Assembly (NCBI GenBank): GCA_963777855.1
Contig: CAVZRW010000011.1
Location: 62,001 to 126,000, forward strand
DNA: 64,000 bases
Reading direction: 5' to 3'
From: Prado023 sp963777855
GTDB lineage: Bacteria; Actinomycetota; Actinomycetes; S36-B12; CAIYMF01
The first letter of the stretch is position 1; each line of letters starts with the position of its first letter. The notes beneath the pieces are model-generated. The model was not told the origin of the DNA. It was given only the letters and a program-made list of their open reading frames with translations, and did not search any database. Shown piece after piece: positions 44,919-54,294 of this stretch. The position numbers and the translations under genes were made by a program.

Positions 44919-46343
44919 ATGCCCCCCGAGGTCGACGCGGTCGTCGTCGGCTCCGGACCGAACGGCCTGTTCGCTGCCCTGGCCCTGGCCCAGGCCGGAT
45001 GGCGGGTTCTCGTGCTCGAGGCTGCGGACCGACCGGGCGGTGGGCTGCGCACGGAGGAGGTGACCCTTCCCGGGTTCCGCCACGACATCTGCTCGACGGC
45101 GCACCCGATGGCGATGGCCTCGCCCGCCTTCCGGGCGGTCGACCTCGCAGGGCAGGGCCTGGAGTTCGCCCACGCCCCGGCCCCGCTCGGGCACCCGATC
45201 AGCGCGCGACGCTCGGCGCTGCTGCAGCCCGACGTGGGGGCCACCGCGGACACACTGGGCCGCGACGGCCCGCGCTGGGCCCGGGTGATGGGCGCACTGG
45301 CCGCCGATGCCGACCGCATGCTGGCCGGGGTCCTGGACCCCACCCACCTGCCACCACACGAGCCGCTGTGGACCCTGGCCTTCGCAGCCGCGGGGGTCTG
45401 GCCCGCCAGCTGGGTCGACCGGGTGGCCCTTCGTGACGAATCGGCCCGTGCGCTGATGGCCGGGGCTGCGGCGCACTCGATGCTGGACCTCTCGTCGGTG
45501 CTGACCACGGGGGTGGGCATGCTGCTGCTTGCCCTGGGCCACGCCCATGGGTGGCCGTTCGCGGTGGGTGGCTCCCAGTCGATCGCCGATGCGCTCGTGG
45601 CGCGGATCACGGCCCTGGGCGGCGAGGTGCGCTGCGGCCACCGGGTGCGCTCCCTGGCCGAGCTGCCGGCCAGCCGGGCGGTGCTGTTCGACGTGACCCC
45701 GCGCCAGCTGCTGGCGATCACCGGGCAGCGCTTCCCACCTCGCTACCGGCGCCGTCTGGCCGCGTGGCGCTACGCGACCGGCTCGTTCAAGGTCGACTGG
45801 GCCCTGGATGGTCCCGTCCCCTGGGCGGATCCGGCCGTGGCCGGTGCGGGGATCGTGCACATCGGTGGGCCCGCCGAGGAGGTCATCGACGCCGAGCGGA
45901 CGGTCGCGCGCGGCGGCATCCCGCGGCGACCCTTCGTCCTGTTCGCCCAGGCGACGGTCGCCGACCCGAGCCGAGCCCCGTCGGGCAAGCACACGGCCTG
46001 GGGCTACTGCCACGTGCCGCACGCCAGCACGGTGGACATGACCAGTGCGATCGAGGCACAGGTGGAGCGGTTCGCCCCCGGCTTCCGGGAGCGCATCATC
46101 GGCCGGCACGCCATGGGCCCGGCGGCGCTGGAGGCGCACAACGCCAACGAGGTCGGCGGCGACATCGGCGGCGGGGCCAGCGACTGGCGCCAGCTCGCTG
46201 CCCGGCCTGTGCTGTCCACGGCGCCGTGGGCCACGCCGGACCCGCGGATCTTCCTGTGCTCGGCCTCGACGCTGCCCGGTGGCGGGGTGCACGGCATGTG
46301 CGGCTGGAACGCCGCACGCACGGTGCTGCGCCGGCTCGGCTGA
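44919..46343 (+). CDS. FAD-dependent oxidoreductase, phytoene-desaturase-like
   Basis: 474 residues. Dinucleotide-binding VVVGSGPNGLFAALALAQAG, then LVLEAADRPGGGLRTEE, and the C-terminal FAD site SASTLPGGGVHGMCGWNAA as in the phytoene desaturase/carotenoid isomerase (CrtI/CrtISO-like, PYROXD2-like) group. GYCHVPHAS is also typical. No carotenoid genes lie nearby, and the actinobacterial relatives are usually of unknown substrate. Start ATG 44919; an upstream open frame reaches 44820 over the divergent promoter area. Confidence 0.87.
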   Translation: MPPEVDAVVVGSGPNGLFAALALAQAGWRVLVLEAADRPGGGLRTEEVTLPGFRHDICSTAHPMAMASPAFRAVDLAGQGLEFAHAPAPLGHPISARRSALLQPDVGATADTLGRDGPRWARVMGALAADADRMLAGVLDPTHLPPHEPLWTLAFAAAGVWPASWVDRVALRDESARALMAGAAAHSMLDLSSVLTTGVGMLLLALGHAHGWPFAVGGSQSIADALVARITALGGEVRCGHRVRSLAELPASRAVLFDVTPRQLLAITGQRFPPRYRRRLAAWRYATGSFKVDWALDGPVPWADPAVAGAGIVHIGGPAEEVIDAERTVARGGIPRRPFVLFAQATVADPSRAPSGKHTAWGYCHVPHASTVDMTSAIEAQVERFAPGFRERIIGRHAMGPAALEAHNANEVGGDIGGGASDWRQLAARPVLSTAPWATPDPRIFLCSASTLPGGGVHGMCGWNAARTVLRRLG

Positions 46344-46379
46344 CCGGCGGGGGCTCGCGGGGCGTGGCGGCGCGTGTGG

Positions 46380-47429
46380 TCAGCGGTCCCTGCGCTGGGC
46401 AGGCCCCCGGATGAGCACGGCCACCCCGGCCATCGCCGCGGCGACCACCCCCGACAGCAGCGGGTTCGTCGCCAACCGGGTCAGCCCGCCCAGCGAGGGC
46501 GGCACGTCGACGGTGGTGGCCATCGCCCACGTGACGGCGACCGCCAGCGACGCCGTCGCCGACACGCCCGCCGCCGCGGATCCGCGGTGCCGGCGCGCCC
46601 GCAGCACGAGGCCGACGACCCCGGCGACGAGCAGGCAGGCCACAATGCCGCCGATCGCCACCACGGGGCCACGTGACCACGTGGAGATCGCGTACGGGTC
46701 GGGCGTCACCCGGGTCAGGCCGAGCTCGGCCGGCGCCCCGCCGAGCCCGAGCAGGATCACGGTGCCGAGCAGCGGGTACAGCACCGCGAGGGTGACTCCC
46801 ACCGGGGTCGAGCTGGTGAGCCACGCGGCCCCCGCGGCGGCGGCCAGCGTGACCAGCACCCCGGGGACCACGACCACCCCCCAGGCCACGGCGCGCCCCT
46901 GGCGCCACCAGGGTGCGGCCACCGTGCTCACGAGTCCGACCACGAGGACCAGCACGGCTGCTCCGGTGACTGTGCCCGGTCGAAGCCCACCGGTCCACCA
47001 CCACGCGAGGCCCTCGGTCACCTGGACGGTTCCGGCGTCGTTCGTGGTCGTCAGCGTGCGTTGGCTCAGGGCCACCAGGCCCGCGGCAGCGGCGCCCGCA
47101 CCGACGACCGCGGCCGCCACCCCGGGCAGCCCCAGGCGCAGTCGCCGGGTCAGGGCGGCGGTGAGCAGCGCGGCCGCGGCCGTGACCAGCAGGGGCGCCC
47201 CGGCCACCCACGTCGCCCACTCCAGGCCGCCCGCAACATCGCTGCTCACCGACTGCTGCCACCCGCCGAGCAGGCCCAGGCCGGCGAGCCAGGCACCCAG
47301 CCGCATGGTGGCGGTGTCGGTCAGCCCGAGTGCGGCCACCAGCCAGGCGATCCCCACCCCGACGGCGCCCGCGCCGATGACCGCCAGGCAGCCCACGAGC
47401 AGGCCCAGCCCCAGCTGCCGGGCGGTCAT
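46380..47429 (-). CDS. Polytopic membrane protein of unknown function
   Basis: 349 residues with about eight membrane helices and no charged catalytic motif. GIAWLVAALGLTDTATMRLG near the N-terminus and the pairwise pattern of helices separated by short loops suggest a structural or transport role. I do not recognise a family. The ATG overlaps the stop of the upstream beta-propeller gene by 4 nt, so the two are produced together and may form one membrane complex. Confidence 0.72.
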   Translation of the reverse strand: MTARQLGLGLLVGCLAVIGAGAVGVGIAWLVAALGLTDTATMRLGAWLAGLGLLGGWQQSVSSDVAGGLEWATWVAGAPLLVTAAAALLTAALTRRLRLGLPGVAAAVVGAGAAAAGLVALSQRTLTTTNDAGTVQVTEGLAWWWTGGLRPGTVTGAAVLVLVVGLVSTVAAPWWRQGRAVAWGVVVVPGVLVTLAAAAGAAWLTSSTPVGVTLAVLYPLLGTVILLGLGGAPAELGLTRVTPDPYAISTWSRGPVVAIGGIVACLLVAGVVGLVLRARRHRGSAAAGVSATASLAVAVTWAMATTVDVPPSLGGLTRLATNPLLSGVVAAAMAGVAVLIRGPAQRRDR

Positions 47430-49978
47430 CGCGCGCCCCCGGACAGGCGCGCACGAGCCGCGGGGAAGGCGTCGGTCATGACCACGGCCTCCAGGTCCTG
47501 CGGCAGCGGGATCCCCTCGGCCACGGTCACGGTGGCCCGGGCGATGTTGCCCGCGGCATCGGTCGTGACGGTGGTGTCCCGGTAGTAGTCGAGCGGCACG
47601 GGTGCCCCGCTGCGCGCATCGAGCAGCAGGATCGACACGACGTGGTCCTCCGGGCGGTAGGACACACCGGGCGCGAGGGTGAGGTCAGCTGAGAAGGACC
47701 TCCCGTCCTGGGTGACCTCGCCCACGCTCAGCCCGGCCACCCGGCGCAGCGCCGGCGACTGCGCCTGCTCACCCAGGAACGTGCCGGCCGCGGTGATCAC
47801 CCCGGCCGTGTCGCACATGCCGGTGATCGGCATCTGGGCGCCGTAGGCGGGGATGTCGGCGCACACCGCCTCGGCGAGGAACTGCGCGTCGGGGCCCACC
47901 TTCCCGGAGGCGTCGAAGGTGCCCCGCAGGTCGAAGCGGCGCAGCGGCACGGGCCCGAAGGTGAACCAGAGGTTCACCTGGGCCGCCGTCCACGAGAACG
48001 TGCCGCCGCGTTGGGTCCCGAGCACGGGGAAGGCGAACCGGGCAGCGGGGTCGGCCACGGCCTGCCCACCGGGTCCCGGCTTGGCGCCCACGAACCACAC
48101 CACCGTGGAGTCGGCGTCGGTGCGCACCGCCCCGCCGATCCAGTCGTAGAAGTCGAACCCGATCTGGTTGACGCTGGTGAGCATCGGCGGCATCGGCACC
48201 GCCAGCCGCGAGAGCTGGACTCCCGAGACCTCGTTGGGGCCGACCCTCGGGTCCCAGGCCACGCCGTCACCGCCGGTGCGCACCTGGAACGAGCCGCGGA
48301 AGGCCTGCATCGGACCGGTGCCCAGGTGCAGGTTGCCGACGCGCGGCCCCCCGGTGGTGGCCACTCCCTCGACGGTGACGGTGAAGGTCGTGTCCGCCGG
48401 TAGCAGCTCCCGGGGTCGAAGGAACACGTAGCGACCGTCGCCGGAGAAGGACACGGCGACGTCGACCGGCGGCTCGATGCGGACCATCTGCTGGGGGTCG
48501 GGGGCGGGCACCATGCGGGCCGGCACCGTTCGGCCGTCCTCGCGGACCAGCAGGCGGCCGGTGAAGTAGCCCGCCGGGCTGATCGCGGCCGCGTCGTCGG
48601 GGGCCACGAGCCCACCCCCGACGTCGACGCCGTAGACGAACGCGCCCTCGGCCGGCAGCTGCGCGGCGGCCGGGACGCAGCGCGGGTCGGCGGTGGCGCG
48701 CAGGCAGTAGTCGTAGGGCACGAACCAGATCACGCCGTCCTGGCTGCCGATCACGACCCCGTCCGCGGTCAGGGCCGGCGAGGAGTTGAGCTGGTTGCGC
48801 GTGGCCAGCGTGGGCGTCGTCGAGGTGGTGTCGTAGGCCCAGCGCCGCGTGCCGTCGGTGGCGTCGACCGCCACGACCTGGCCGTTCGCGGCGCCGACGT
48901 AGACCACCGGCCGCCCATCGGGCGTGCGTCCGACCACCGGCGAGCTGCGGATCGGCGCGCCGGTGTCGTAGGTCCACAGCGCCCGCCCGTCGGGGCCCAC
49001 GGAGTGCAGCAGCCCGTCGGTGGAGCCGATGACGACCTGCTCGAGGGCGCCGTTGGAAGCCTCGATGAGGGCGGGGGAGGCGTAGATGTGATCGCCGGTC
49101 CGGTACGTCCAGCGCACCGAGCCGTCGCTGCGGTCGAGGGCGTAGAGAGTGCCGTCGAACGAGCCCTGGTAGAGCACCCCGGCGGTGTCCATCGCGGCAG
49201 AGGAGGTGACGTACCCGAGCGTGGTGCGCTGCCACAGCTGGCGGCCGGAGGAGTCGAGGGCGAACATCCGGGCATCGACCGAGCCCCAGTACGTGGTGCC
49301 CTGCTCATCGACCACGGGCACGGTCCAGACGGCGTTCGCCGACTCCGTGGCCCAGCGCACGCGGCCCTCCGGGGTGACGGCGTAGGACTGGCCGCCGGTG
49401 TTGCCCTGGTAGATCGTGCCGTCGGGGCCGACGTTGGGGCTGCCCTCCCACCACGAGACCAGCTGGGTGCTTCCGGCGGCTGGGGGCAGGGCCTCGAGCT
49501 CCCAGACGACGCGCTGCGCGTCGGGCACGTCAGGGGCGGTGCGGACCCTGCGCAGGATCTCGTCGCCCGAGCCCAGCACGAGGGAGTCGCCGATGCCGGG
49601 CTCGGCGGCCAGCAGGGCAGGCGCGGTGTCGATGATGCCCCCGGTGGTGAAGCGCCAGACCTCGGTGCCCGACCGGTCGAGGCCGTGCAGCACGTTGTCG
49701 GCGCTGCCCACGTAGATCGTGCCGTCGGCGGCGACCACGGGCGTCGAGAAGATGCCGACATCGGTGGTGAACGACCACGGCGCAGTCCCTGGGTCCGTGC
49801 CGATGAGGTCCGAGGCTCCGGTGTTGCGCAGGTCGTGGCGCATGGTGGGCCATGGCGAGCCGGCCTGGGTGGCGGGGGACACGGTGAGGACGGGTGCGGG
49901 GGCGTCGGCGGGGGCCAGGGCCAGGGCCAGCGCACCGGCGCCGAGGGCGGCGCCGAGGTGCACCAGGTGCGCGGTCAT
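47426..49978 (-). CDS. Secreted PQQ-like beta-propeller protein
   Basis: 850 residues. N-terminal signal peptide (HLVHLGAALGAGALALALAP). Residues about 45-400 contain at least seven blades with the PQQ/WD-like pattern of Asp-Gly-Thr-Ile-Tyr-x-Gly (DGTIYVGSADNVLHGLD, TTYWGSVDARMFALD, VLYQGSFDGTLYALD, and so on), a quinoprotein-type propeller. The C-terminal 400 residues are beta-rich and unlike known PQQ enzymes; paired cysteines (CLRAT ... RCVP; VCADI ... GMCD) suggest disulfides outside the cell. Start ATG 49978: TACCGT (49985-49990) ends 6 nt upstream, leaderless. Confidence 0.83.
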   Translation of the reverse strand: MTAHLVHLGAALGAGALALALAPADAPAPVLTVSPATQAGSPWPTMRHDLRNTGASDLIGTDPGTAPWSFTTDVGIFSTPVVAADGTIYVGSADNVLHGLDRSGTEVWRFTTGGIIDTAPALLAAEPGIGDSLVLGSGDEILRRVRTAPDVPDAQRVVWELEALPPAAGSTQLVSWWEGSPNVGPDGTIYQGNTGGQSYAVTPEGRVRWATESANAVWTVPVVDEQGTTYWGSVDARMFALDSSGRQLWQRTTLGYVTSSAAMDTAGVLYQGSFDGTLYALDRSDGSVRWTYRTGDHIYASPALIEASNGALEQVVIGSTDGLLHSVGPDGRALWTYDTGAPIRSSPVVGRTPDGRPVVYVGAANGQVVAVDATDGTRRWAYDTTSTTPTLATRNQLNSSPALTADGVVIGSQDGVIWFVPYDYCLRATADPRCVPAAAQLPAEGAFVYGVDVGGGLVAPDDAAAISPAGYFTGRLLVREDGRTVPARMVPAPDPQQMVRIEPPVDVAVSFSGDGRYVFLRPRELLPADTTFTVTVEGVATTGGPRVGNLHLGTGPMQAFRGSFQVRTGGDGVAWDPRVGPNEVSGVQLSRLAVPMPPMLTSVNQIGFDFYDWIGGAVRTDADSTVVWFVGAKPGPGGQAVADPAARFAFPVLGTQRGGTFSWTAAQVNLWFTFGPVPLRRFDLRGTFDASGKVGPDAQFLAEAVCADIPAYGAQMPITGMCDTAGVITAAGTFLGEQAQSPALRRVAGLSVGEVTQDGRSFSADLTLAPGVSYRPEDHVVSILLLDARSGAPVPLDYYRDTTVTTDAAGNIARATVTVAEGIPLPQDLEAVVMTDAFPAARARLSGGAR

Positions 49979-50170
49979 GAGGTGACGGTACTGAAGGTGG
50001 ACGCGCCGTTTCCGGGCGGTGGGGCGCCCGCCTGGTCCGTGCGAGCGCACGGTGCCGACCGGGCATGACCACGGCGACGTGCGCAGAGCCCGCGAGCGCG
50101 GCGGCCCATCGGATACCGTCCAGCCGACGCGCGGTGACGCCCGCGCCGCCTGCTGACGTGGGAGGCCACC

Positions 50171-50544
50171 ATGCACGAGCCGACGCACACCCAGCCCGCC
50201 GGGCGCCGGGCCCTGTCCGGGCTGGCGCCACTGGTCGCTCCACTCGTCCTCGTGCTCGGGCTCGCGCTGCCCGCGGGCGCTGCGCAGGCCGCCCCGGACG
50301 CCACGACCACCCTGGCCGAGCGCTACGCGCCGATCGTCGTCGTGCGCGAGCAGCCCGAGCCCTGCGGCGAGGGAGAGCCGTTCCGGCCGACCCCGGTGAC
50401 CACCGTTCTGGGCCGTCCGGATGTGGTGCTGCGCGGGCCGAACGGCGAGCAGGTGTCGGCACGACGATGCAGTTCTACGACCTGAGGCGCCGTGGTTCCG
50501 GGCAGGATTCGCAGCCGGGCAGGGAGCCGGTCGCCGCCGGGTGA
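50171..50544 (+). pseudogene. Internally deleted secreted protein (Vps62-like N-terminus only)
   Basis: ATG 50171 opens a signal peptide (VAPLVLVLGLALPAGAAQA), then LAERYAPIVVVREQPEPCGE and VLGRPDVVLRGPNGEQV, the start of large actinobacterial Vps62-like/membrane proteins of more than 600 residues. The frame ends at 50485 after 104 codons. In another frame a short piece TTMQFYDLRRRGSGQDS ends at 50542-50544 and looks like a normal C-terminus. So the middle of the gene has been lost. GGAGG precedes the ATG (50160-50164). The family reading is from memory and moderate. Confidence 0.55.
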
Positions 50545-50621
50545 CGCGGGCCGGCCCTCAGGCGTGCTGACGGCTGCACGGGTCCGGCCCCGATCCGCCG
50601 TGCGGCGCCTACCATCGGCGG

Positions 50622-51386
50622 ATGAGCGAGCCGGTCGAGGTGTGGAGGACGGCCACGGCGATCGCGATCCTGCTCATGGTCACGGTGGCCGTCCTGGGCC
50701 TGGGTCGGATCCCGGTCCAGCGCGAGCTGCTCGTCTCCGCGGGTCGGGCGATGGTCCAGCTCGCGGCGGTGGCGCTGGTGATCGGCTGGATCTTCGTCCA
50801 CCCGCAGGGGGCCGTGGCCTACGTGGCGGTGATGCTGGCCACCGCCACGGCCACGGCGGTCCGTCGGATCGGGTGCGGGTGGCGGCGGTCCGGCTCGGTC
50901 CTGATGGCCATCGTGGCCGGCGCGGCCCTGACCGTCGGGGTCGTCTGCCTGACGGGCGCGCTGGCCTGGGACGTGCAGGTGGTGCTGCCCTTCACCGCGC
51001 AGATGATCGGCGGGGCGATGACCGCCGCGCTCCTGGCCGGAGCGCGGATGCGCGACGACGCGATCCAGCGCTGGGACGAGGTGGAGGGCTACCTGGCGCT
51101 CGGCGCGAGCGGGGGCCGGGCGGTGGCCCCGCTGGGCCGGGTGGCCGTGCACGCGGCCCTGTCGCCGGCGCTGGACCAGACCAAGAGCGCCGGGCTGGTG
51201 CTGCTGCCCGGCTCGTTCGTCGGGCTGCTGCTGGGCGGCGCGAGCCCGGCCACGGCGGCACAGGTGCAGCTGCTGGTCCTGGTCGGGCTGATCCTGGCCC
51301 AGGCGGTGGCGTCGCTGATGACGACGCGGCTGCTGGGCCCGGCCGCGGGGGAGCGCAAGCCGACCGGCTGGGTGGCCGCTCGCTGA
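50622..51386 (+). CDS. UPF0014 (FetB-like) ABC transporter permease
   Basis: 254 residues with about seven helices. The motif LDQTKSAGLVLLPGSFVG followed by LLLGGASPATAAQVQLLV is the signature of UPF0014, whose E. coli member FetB exports iron with the ATPase FetA. No ATPase gene lies next to it here, so its partner must be encoded elsewhere. Start ATG 50622: TACCAT (50610-50615) ends 6 nt upstream and no ribosome site is present. A G/T-rich direct repeat follows the stop. Confidence 0.87.
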   Translation: MSEPVEVWRTATAIAILLMVTVAVLGLGRIPVQRELLVSAGRAMVQLAAVALVIGWIFVHPQGAVAYVAVMLATATATAVRRIGCGWRRSGSVLMAIVAGAALTVGVVCLTGALAWDVQVVLPFTAQMIGGAMTAALLAGARMRDDAIQRWDEVEGYLALGASGGRAVAPLGRVAVHAALSPALDQTKSAGLVLLPGSFVGLLLGGASPATAAQVQLLVLVGLILAQAVASLMTTRLLGPAAGERKPTGWVAAR

Positions 51387-51425
51387 CTGGGCTGGTTGGG
51401 CGGGCTGACTGGGCTGGGTGGTCGG
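51382..51425 (+). repeat. 22-bp direct repeat, two copies
   Basis: GCTGACTGGGCTGGTTGGGCGG (51382-51403) is repeated with three changes at 51404-51425, starting at the permease stop codon and followed by a partial third unit (GCTGGGCG). No function inferred. Confidence 0.65.
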
Positions 51426-51438
51426 GCTGGGCGTGGCC

Positions 51439-51978
51439 TCAGCGGGCGTCCTCGCGACCGGCCTGGCGGGCCAGGGCCTCGGAGACCGCCGGATTGCCGC
51501 GGACCATGGCCCGGGCCAGCGGGGTCCACGGCCCGTCATCGAGGACCCGGCCGGTCGTGCGCAGCGAGTTCTCCATCCGGGCGCGCACGAACGGCACGCA
51601 GTCCTCATCGACGATGGCCACCAGGGCGATCCCGCCGATGGGCAGGATGTCGTCGAGCATGGCGACCATGGCCGCGACCTCACGGCGGCTGTTGCGATCA
51701 CCGATGACGCCGCCCACCACCACCCCGATGGCCGCACCCCACCAGGGGTAGCCGGCCAGTCCGCCGCCGGCGATGCCGACGGCCGCCCCGGTGCCGATGC
51801 CATAGGCACGCGTGCCCCCCGACCCGGTGTGCAGCGAGGCGCCGCGGTAGCCGCGGTGCAGCAGCGCCGCACCCCCCACGGCGCCCTCCGCCAGACCCCC
51901 CGCGGTGACGGCGCGCAGGTCCGCGGCGGCGTCCTCCTCGTCGAGGTACACCCCCACGACCAGTACGTACTCTCGCAT
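51439..51978 (-). CDS. Gly-rich stress-type protein, DUF1269-like
   Basis: 179 residues. N-terminal YVLVVGVYLDEEDAAADLRAV, a glycine-rich hydrophobic centre (AVGIAGGGLAGYPWWGAAIG, VVVGGVIGDRN) and a C-terminal VAMLDDILPIGGIALVAIVD block match DUF1269-type proteins of actinobacteria, which are of unknown role and probably membrane associated. GGAGGAG lies before ATG 51978. Convergent with the permease gene. Confidence 0.75.
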   Translation of the reverse strand: MREYVLVVGVYLDEEDAAADLRAVTAGGLAEGAVGGAALLHRGYRGASLHTGSGGTRAYGIGTGAAVGIAGGGLAGYPWWGAAIGVVVGGVIGDRNSRREVAAMVAMLDDILPIGGIALVAIVDEDCVPFVRARMENSLRTTGRVLDDGPWTPLARAMVRGNPAVSEALARQAGREDAR

Positions 51979-52280
51979 CACGAACTCCTCCGGGGTCCCT
52001 GGGCCGGACGCTACTCCCGGCGGCCCTCGCGCGCGCACCGGCGGTCCGGTCGACCGGGCTGGGACGGCCGGGACTGTGCGGATGATCGGACGGGGCGGCG
52101 CGGCATGCGCCACGACAGCGTGCAACGACCCGCCGCGAGCGCGGGGAACGGCCCGGCGCGCAGTCCCGTGGTGCCCTGGCCCCCAACTGGCGCATTCCCC
52201 GGGGCGCCCACCCACTGGGTAGGCTGGCCCCGCACCCAGACCCCCCGGCTGACACGTGCCGGGCAGCACCGAGGAGAACC

Positions 52281-54290
52281 ATGTCAGCGCAGGTCACCGT
52301 CGTCGTCGCCGGGCAGCCACAGGCACGGGACCTCGACGGCGTGACGACGTGGGCCGACGTCCTGGCCGAGGTCGTTCCGGGCCTGCGCGGCGTGGTCGTG
52401 GCACGGGTCGACGGTGCGCTGGTCGACCTCGACCAGCCGGTGCGCGAGGGCTCGACCGTCGAGCCAGTGCTGGCCAGCGACCCCGACGGCCTGATGGTGC
52501 TGCGCCACTCCACGGCGCACGTCATGGCCCAGGCCGTGCAGGACGTCTTCCCCGAGGCCAAGCTCGGCATCGGCCCGCCGATCGAGAACGGCTTCTACTA
52601 CGAGTTCGACACCCCCGAGCCGTTCACCCCCGAGGACCTCGCGCGCATCGAGAAGCGGATGGTCGAGATCCTCAAGAAGGGCCAGCGGTTCGTCCGCCGG
52701 ACCGTCACCGAGGCCGACGCCCTGGCCGAGCTGGCCGGCGAGCCGTACAAGTGCCGGCTGATCGGCTCGGCCGGCGGGGCCGAGGTGATGGAGGTCGGCG
52801 GGGCCGAGCTGACCATCTACGACAACGTCGACCTGCGCTCCGGCGAGCGGGTCTGGGGCGACCTGTGCCGCGGGCCACACGTGCCCACGACCCGGCTGAT
52901 CGCGCCCAACGCGTTCAAGGTGATGCGCTCCTCGGCGGCGTACTGGCTGGGCAACCAGGCCAACGAGCAGCTGCAGCGCATCTACGGCACCGCCTGGCCG
53001 GACAAGGACGGCCTGCGCCAGTACCTGGCCTTCCTCGAGGAGGCCGCCAAGCGCGACCACCGCCGCCTGGGCATCGACCTGGACCTGTTCAGCTTCCCCG
53101 ACGAGATCGGCTCCGGCCTGGCCGTGTTCCACCCCAAGGGCGGCACCATGCGCCGCACGATGGAGGACTACTCGCGCCGCCAGCACGAGGCCGCCGGCTA
53201 CGAGTTCGTGTACACCCCGCACATCACGAAGTCCCAGCTGTTCGAGACCTCGGGGCACCTGGACTGGTACGCCGAGGGGATGTACCCGGCGATGCGCATC
53301 GACGAGGAGCGCGACGCCGAGGGAAACGTCCGCCGGGCCGGCACCGACTACTACCTGAAGCCGATGAACTGCCCGTTCCACAACCTGATCTACCGATCGC
53401 GCGGACGCTCCTACCGCGAGCTGCCGCTGCGGCTCTTCGAGTTCGGGTCGGTGTACCGCTACGAGAAGTCCGGCGTGGTCCACGGCCTGACCCGCGTGCG
53501 CGGCATGACCCAGGACGACGCGCACATCTACTGCACCAAGGAGCAGATGGGTGCCGAGCTGCAGTCCCTGCTGCGCTTCGTGCTCGACCTGCTCAAGGAC
53601 TACGGCCTCGACGACTTCTACCTCGAGCTGTCAACCCGCAACCCGGAGAAGTTCGTCGGCGAGCTCGACGAGTGGGAGGAGGCCACCGAGGCGCTGCGCC
53701 TGGCCGCCGAGGAGTCCGGGCTGGACCTCGTGCCCGACCCGGGCGGCGCGGCCTTCTACGGGCCGAAGATCTCGGTGCAGGCGCGCGACGCGATCGGGCG
53801 CACGTGGCAGATGTCGACCATCCAGGTGGACTTCCAGCTGCCGCAGCGCTTCGAGCTCGAGTACCAGGCAGCCGACGGCACCCGGCAGCGTCCGGTGATG
53901 ATCCATCGCGCGCTCTTCGGCTCCGTCGAGCGGTTCATGGGCGTGCTCACCGAGCACTACGCCGGGGCGTTCCCGCCCTGGCTGGCCCCCGTGCAGGTGG
54001 TCGGTATCCCGGTCACCGAGCGGCACGTGGACTACCTGCAGGAGGTGGCGGCCACCCTGCGCGCATCGGCGATCCGGGTGGAGGTGGACTCCTCCGACGA
54101 CCGGATGCAGAAGAAGATCCGCAACGCCCAGAAGCAGAAGATCCCCTTCATGCTGATCGCCGGCGACGAGGACATGGAGGCCGGCGCGGTCAGCTTCCGG
54201 TTCCGGGACGGCACCCAGCGCAACGGCGTGCCCATCGCCGAGGCGATCGCCGAGATCCGGGCCGCCGTCGACGATCGCCGGCAGGTCTGA
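52281..54290 (+). CDS. thrS: Threonyl-tRNA synthetase
   Basis: 669 residues. TGS domain at residues 1-65, then the N2 editing domain with the HSTAH motif (76-80) and CRGPHVP, and the class II core: the zinc Cys in MNCPFHN, GSVYRYEKSG and RGMTQDDAH (motif 2 area), and FMGVLTEHYAG near motif 3, then the anticodon-binding domain. It charges tRNA-Thr and deacylates mis-charged Ser-tRNA-Thr. GAGGAGA stands before ATG 52281. The leader has no T-box-like sequence I can recognise. It is followed by the HIT gene after 4 nt, as in mycobacteria. Confidence 0.97.
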   Translation: MSAQVTVVVAGQPQARDLDGVTTWADVLAEVVPGLRGVVVARVDGALVDLDQPVREGSTVEPVLASDPDGLMVLRHSTAHVMAQAVQDVFPEAKLGIGPPIENGFYYEFDTPEPFTPEDLARIEKRMVEILKKGQRFVRRTVTEADALAELAGEPYKCRLIGSAGGAEVMEVGGAELTIYDNVDLRSGERVWGDLCRGPHVPTTRLIAPNAFKVMRSSAAYWLGNQANEQLQRIYGTAWPDKDGLRQYLAFLEEAAKRDHRRLGIDLDLFSFPDEIGSGLAVFHPKGGTMRRTMEDYSRRQHEAAGYEFVYTPHITKSQLFETSGHLDWYAEGMYPAMRIDEERDAEGNVRRAGTDYYLKPMNCPFHNLIYRSRGRSYRELPLRLFEFGSVYRYEKSGVVHGLTRVRGMTQDDAHIYCTKEQMGAELQSLLRFVLDLLKDYGLDDFYLELSTRNPEKFVGELDEWEEATEALRLAAEESGLDLVPDPGGAAFYGPKISVQARDAIGRTWQMSTIQVDFQLPQRFELEYQAADGTRQRPVMIHRALFGSVERFMGVLTEHYAGAFPPWLAPVQVVGIPVTERHVDYLQEVAATLRASAIRVEVDSSDDRMQKKIRNAQKQKIPFMLIAGDEDMEAGAVSFRFRDGTQRNGVPIAEAIAEIRAAVDDRRQV

Positions 54291-54294
54291 GCCC

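Noticed and set aside
44760..46292. Upstream extension of the Usp-like frame on the minus strand
   Set aside because: It is antisense to the well-supported FAD oxidoreductase and shows no family character.
52100..52280. Possible T-box or other riboswitch before thrS
   Set aside because: No T-box sequence or specifier hairpin could be recognised.
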